DNA of 64,000 nucleotides from Flavobacteriaceae bacterium (GTDB lineage: Bacteria; Bacteroidota; Bacteroidia; Flavobacteriales; Weeksellaceae), in NCBI GenBank assembly GCA_030538275.1, contig JAUNUH010000001.1, forward strand, positions 186,001 through 250,000. Reading direction: 5' to 3'. Position 1 is the first letter of the stretch. Every line of letters begins with the position of its first letter. The notes beneath the pieces are model-generated. The model had not been told where the DNA came from. It ran no database searches and was given only the letters and a program-made list of their open reading frames with translations. Shown here piece by piece: positions 63,481-64,000 of this stretch. A program made the translations under genes and the position numbers.

Positions 63481-64000
63481 TTATAAACCTGAATTTCCTG
63501 GTTTTCGTTTTATTTTTCTTTTTACAGAAGTTGCAAGCGTTTTGGTTGGAGATGATTTCAGGTTTTTTTTGGAAGTTGATTTAGTTGAATTATTTTCTTT
63601 CACAGCATTTTTAATAAAATCACCCCAACTGACATTTCCGCTAAATCCTGCTTTATTTTCGAGTGCTTTTTCAATGGCTAGTTTGGCCGCATGTTCTACT
63701 ACCCATTCAAAATTTTCTTCCCCAACCGAGTTGATGTCGGCATCTGGTGCCGGATTACAAAAATCAATGGCATATGGCACACCGTTGCGCAAAGCAAATT
63801 CTACCGTATTGAAATCATAGCCCAAGGCTTGGTTCATTCTGATGGTCAAATCTGTAATTTTTTCCATCAATTTATCATAATCTTCACCTGTAGTTCTAGG
63901 TTGAGTGGCGTATCGTAAATGATGCGGATTTTCTGGTGCGTAGGGCATAATTCGAACATATTTCTGTCCTAAACAATATACCCTATAATAGTCGGTAAAT
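63481..64000 (-). CDS. RimK-like ATP-grasp ligase, C-terminal part (cut by right edge)
   Basis: The frame is open to the window end, and the sequence upstream of the first Met (YYRVYCLGQKYVRI) continues the ATP-grasp pattern, so this is a partial gene and not a start at 63948. The visible 173 residues have MPYAPENPHHLRY and the metal site VEFALRNGVPYAIDFCNPAPDADI. The last 40 residues are a Lys/Ser/Thr-rich tail. It is the first visible gene of the operon. Confidence 0.85.
   Translation of the reverse strand, partial: FTDYYRVYCLGQKYVRIMPYAPENPHHLRYATQPRTTGEDYDKLMEKITDLTIRMNQALGYDFNTVEFALRNGVPYAIDFCNPAPDADINSVGEENFEWVVEHAAKLAIEKALENKAGFSGNVSWGDFIKNAVKENNSTKSTSKKNLKSSPTKTLATSVKRKIKRKPGNSGL

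Noticed and set aside
1..64000. CRISPR arrays, insertion sequences, prophage genes, rRNA
   Set aside because: No regular repeat-spacer series, transposase, integrase, phage structural gene or rRNA was seen on reading the window.

Overview
The window looks like a contiguous piece of a low-GC Bacteroidota chromosome, most likely a Flavobacteriia member (Weeksellaceae/Flavobacteriaceae-like). The evidence is the set of Bacteroidota -7 promoter boxes (TAnnTTTG), the scarcity of Shine-Dalgarno sequences, lineage-typical families (BT_3928 DoxX proteins, DUF1599, ligase-associated DEXH helicase, RecQ without zinc cysteines, bacterial topoisomerase IB, head-GIN lipoproteins) and many short lipoproteins with a Cys lipobox. 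No rRNA, CRISPR array, insertion sequence or prophage was seen. One tRNA gene (Met, CAU) is present. Species assignment is inference.

Layout. 1-8.6 kb: end of a large unknown protein, an aroB-msrB-GH12-like lipoprotein operon, lysS-recF-DUF721 (DciA-like), obgE and ebfC. 9-12 kb: rhomboid protease, DinB-like/ATP-grasp pair and an NRDE protein. 12-18.5 kb: clpC with its terminator, an LpxH-like phosphoesterase divergent from a Smr protein, a beta-barrel-like protein and lpd. 18.8-24.1 kb: a DNA-damage mutagenesis cassette made of a LexA-like S24 regulator, a divergent Y-family polymerase and a second DnaE-type polymerase. Its divergent promoter holds three GGAA-N3-TTCC-type boxes at exactly 19-bp steps. 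24.1-31.5 kb: thioredoxin-mgsA, recQ, kdsD-tatC and rsmB-like. 31.5-36 kb: ruvX, clpS-prmA-tpiA, rlmB and folP. 36-42.5 kb: DUF1599-BT_3928-ABC permease, tatA-PAP2, fabH and fhs. 42.5-50 kb: peptidases, deoxynucleoside kinase with a CBM48-esterase, a head-GIN lipoprotein, pncB and tRNA-Met. 50-58 kb: DEXH helicase with a serine hydrolase, stress proteins, an MFS exporter, topoisomerase IB and an HMA protein. 58.5-59.7 kb: rpsF-rpsR-rplI. 59.7-64 kb: a minus-strand operon of two ATP-grasp ligases, a GCS2 carboxylate-amine ligase and a class-I glutamine amidotransferase, plus one unknown protein. It runs off the right edge.

Most notable: (a) two intergenic copies (8951-9099 and 18553-18706) of a GC-rich element that folds into a long hairpin with the same terminal loop (GCTCATCGCTCCAC) and the same outer flanks, but with different stem sequences that keep their pairing; (b) the triple operator of the S24/Y-polymerase promoter; (c) two adjacent five-unit heptanucleotide arrays filling most of the gap between the Y-polymerase and DnaE genes; (d) the amidoligase operon at the right end; (e) a GH12-like lipoprotein; (f) several genes whose -7 box lies 4-5 bases before the start codon, implying leaderless mRNAs.
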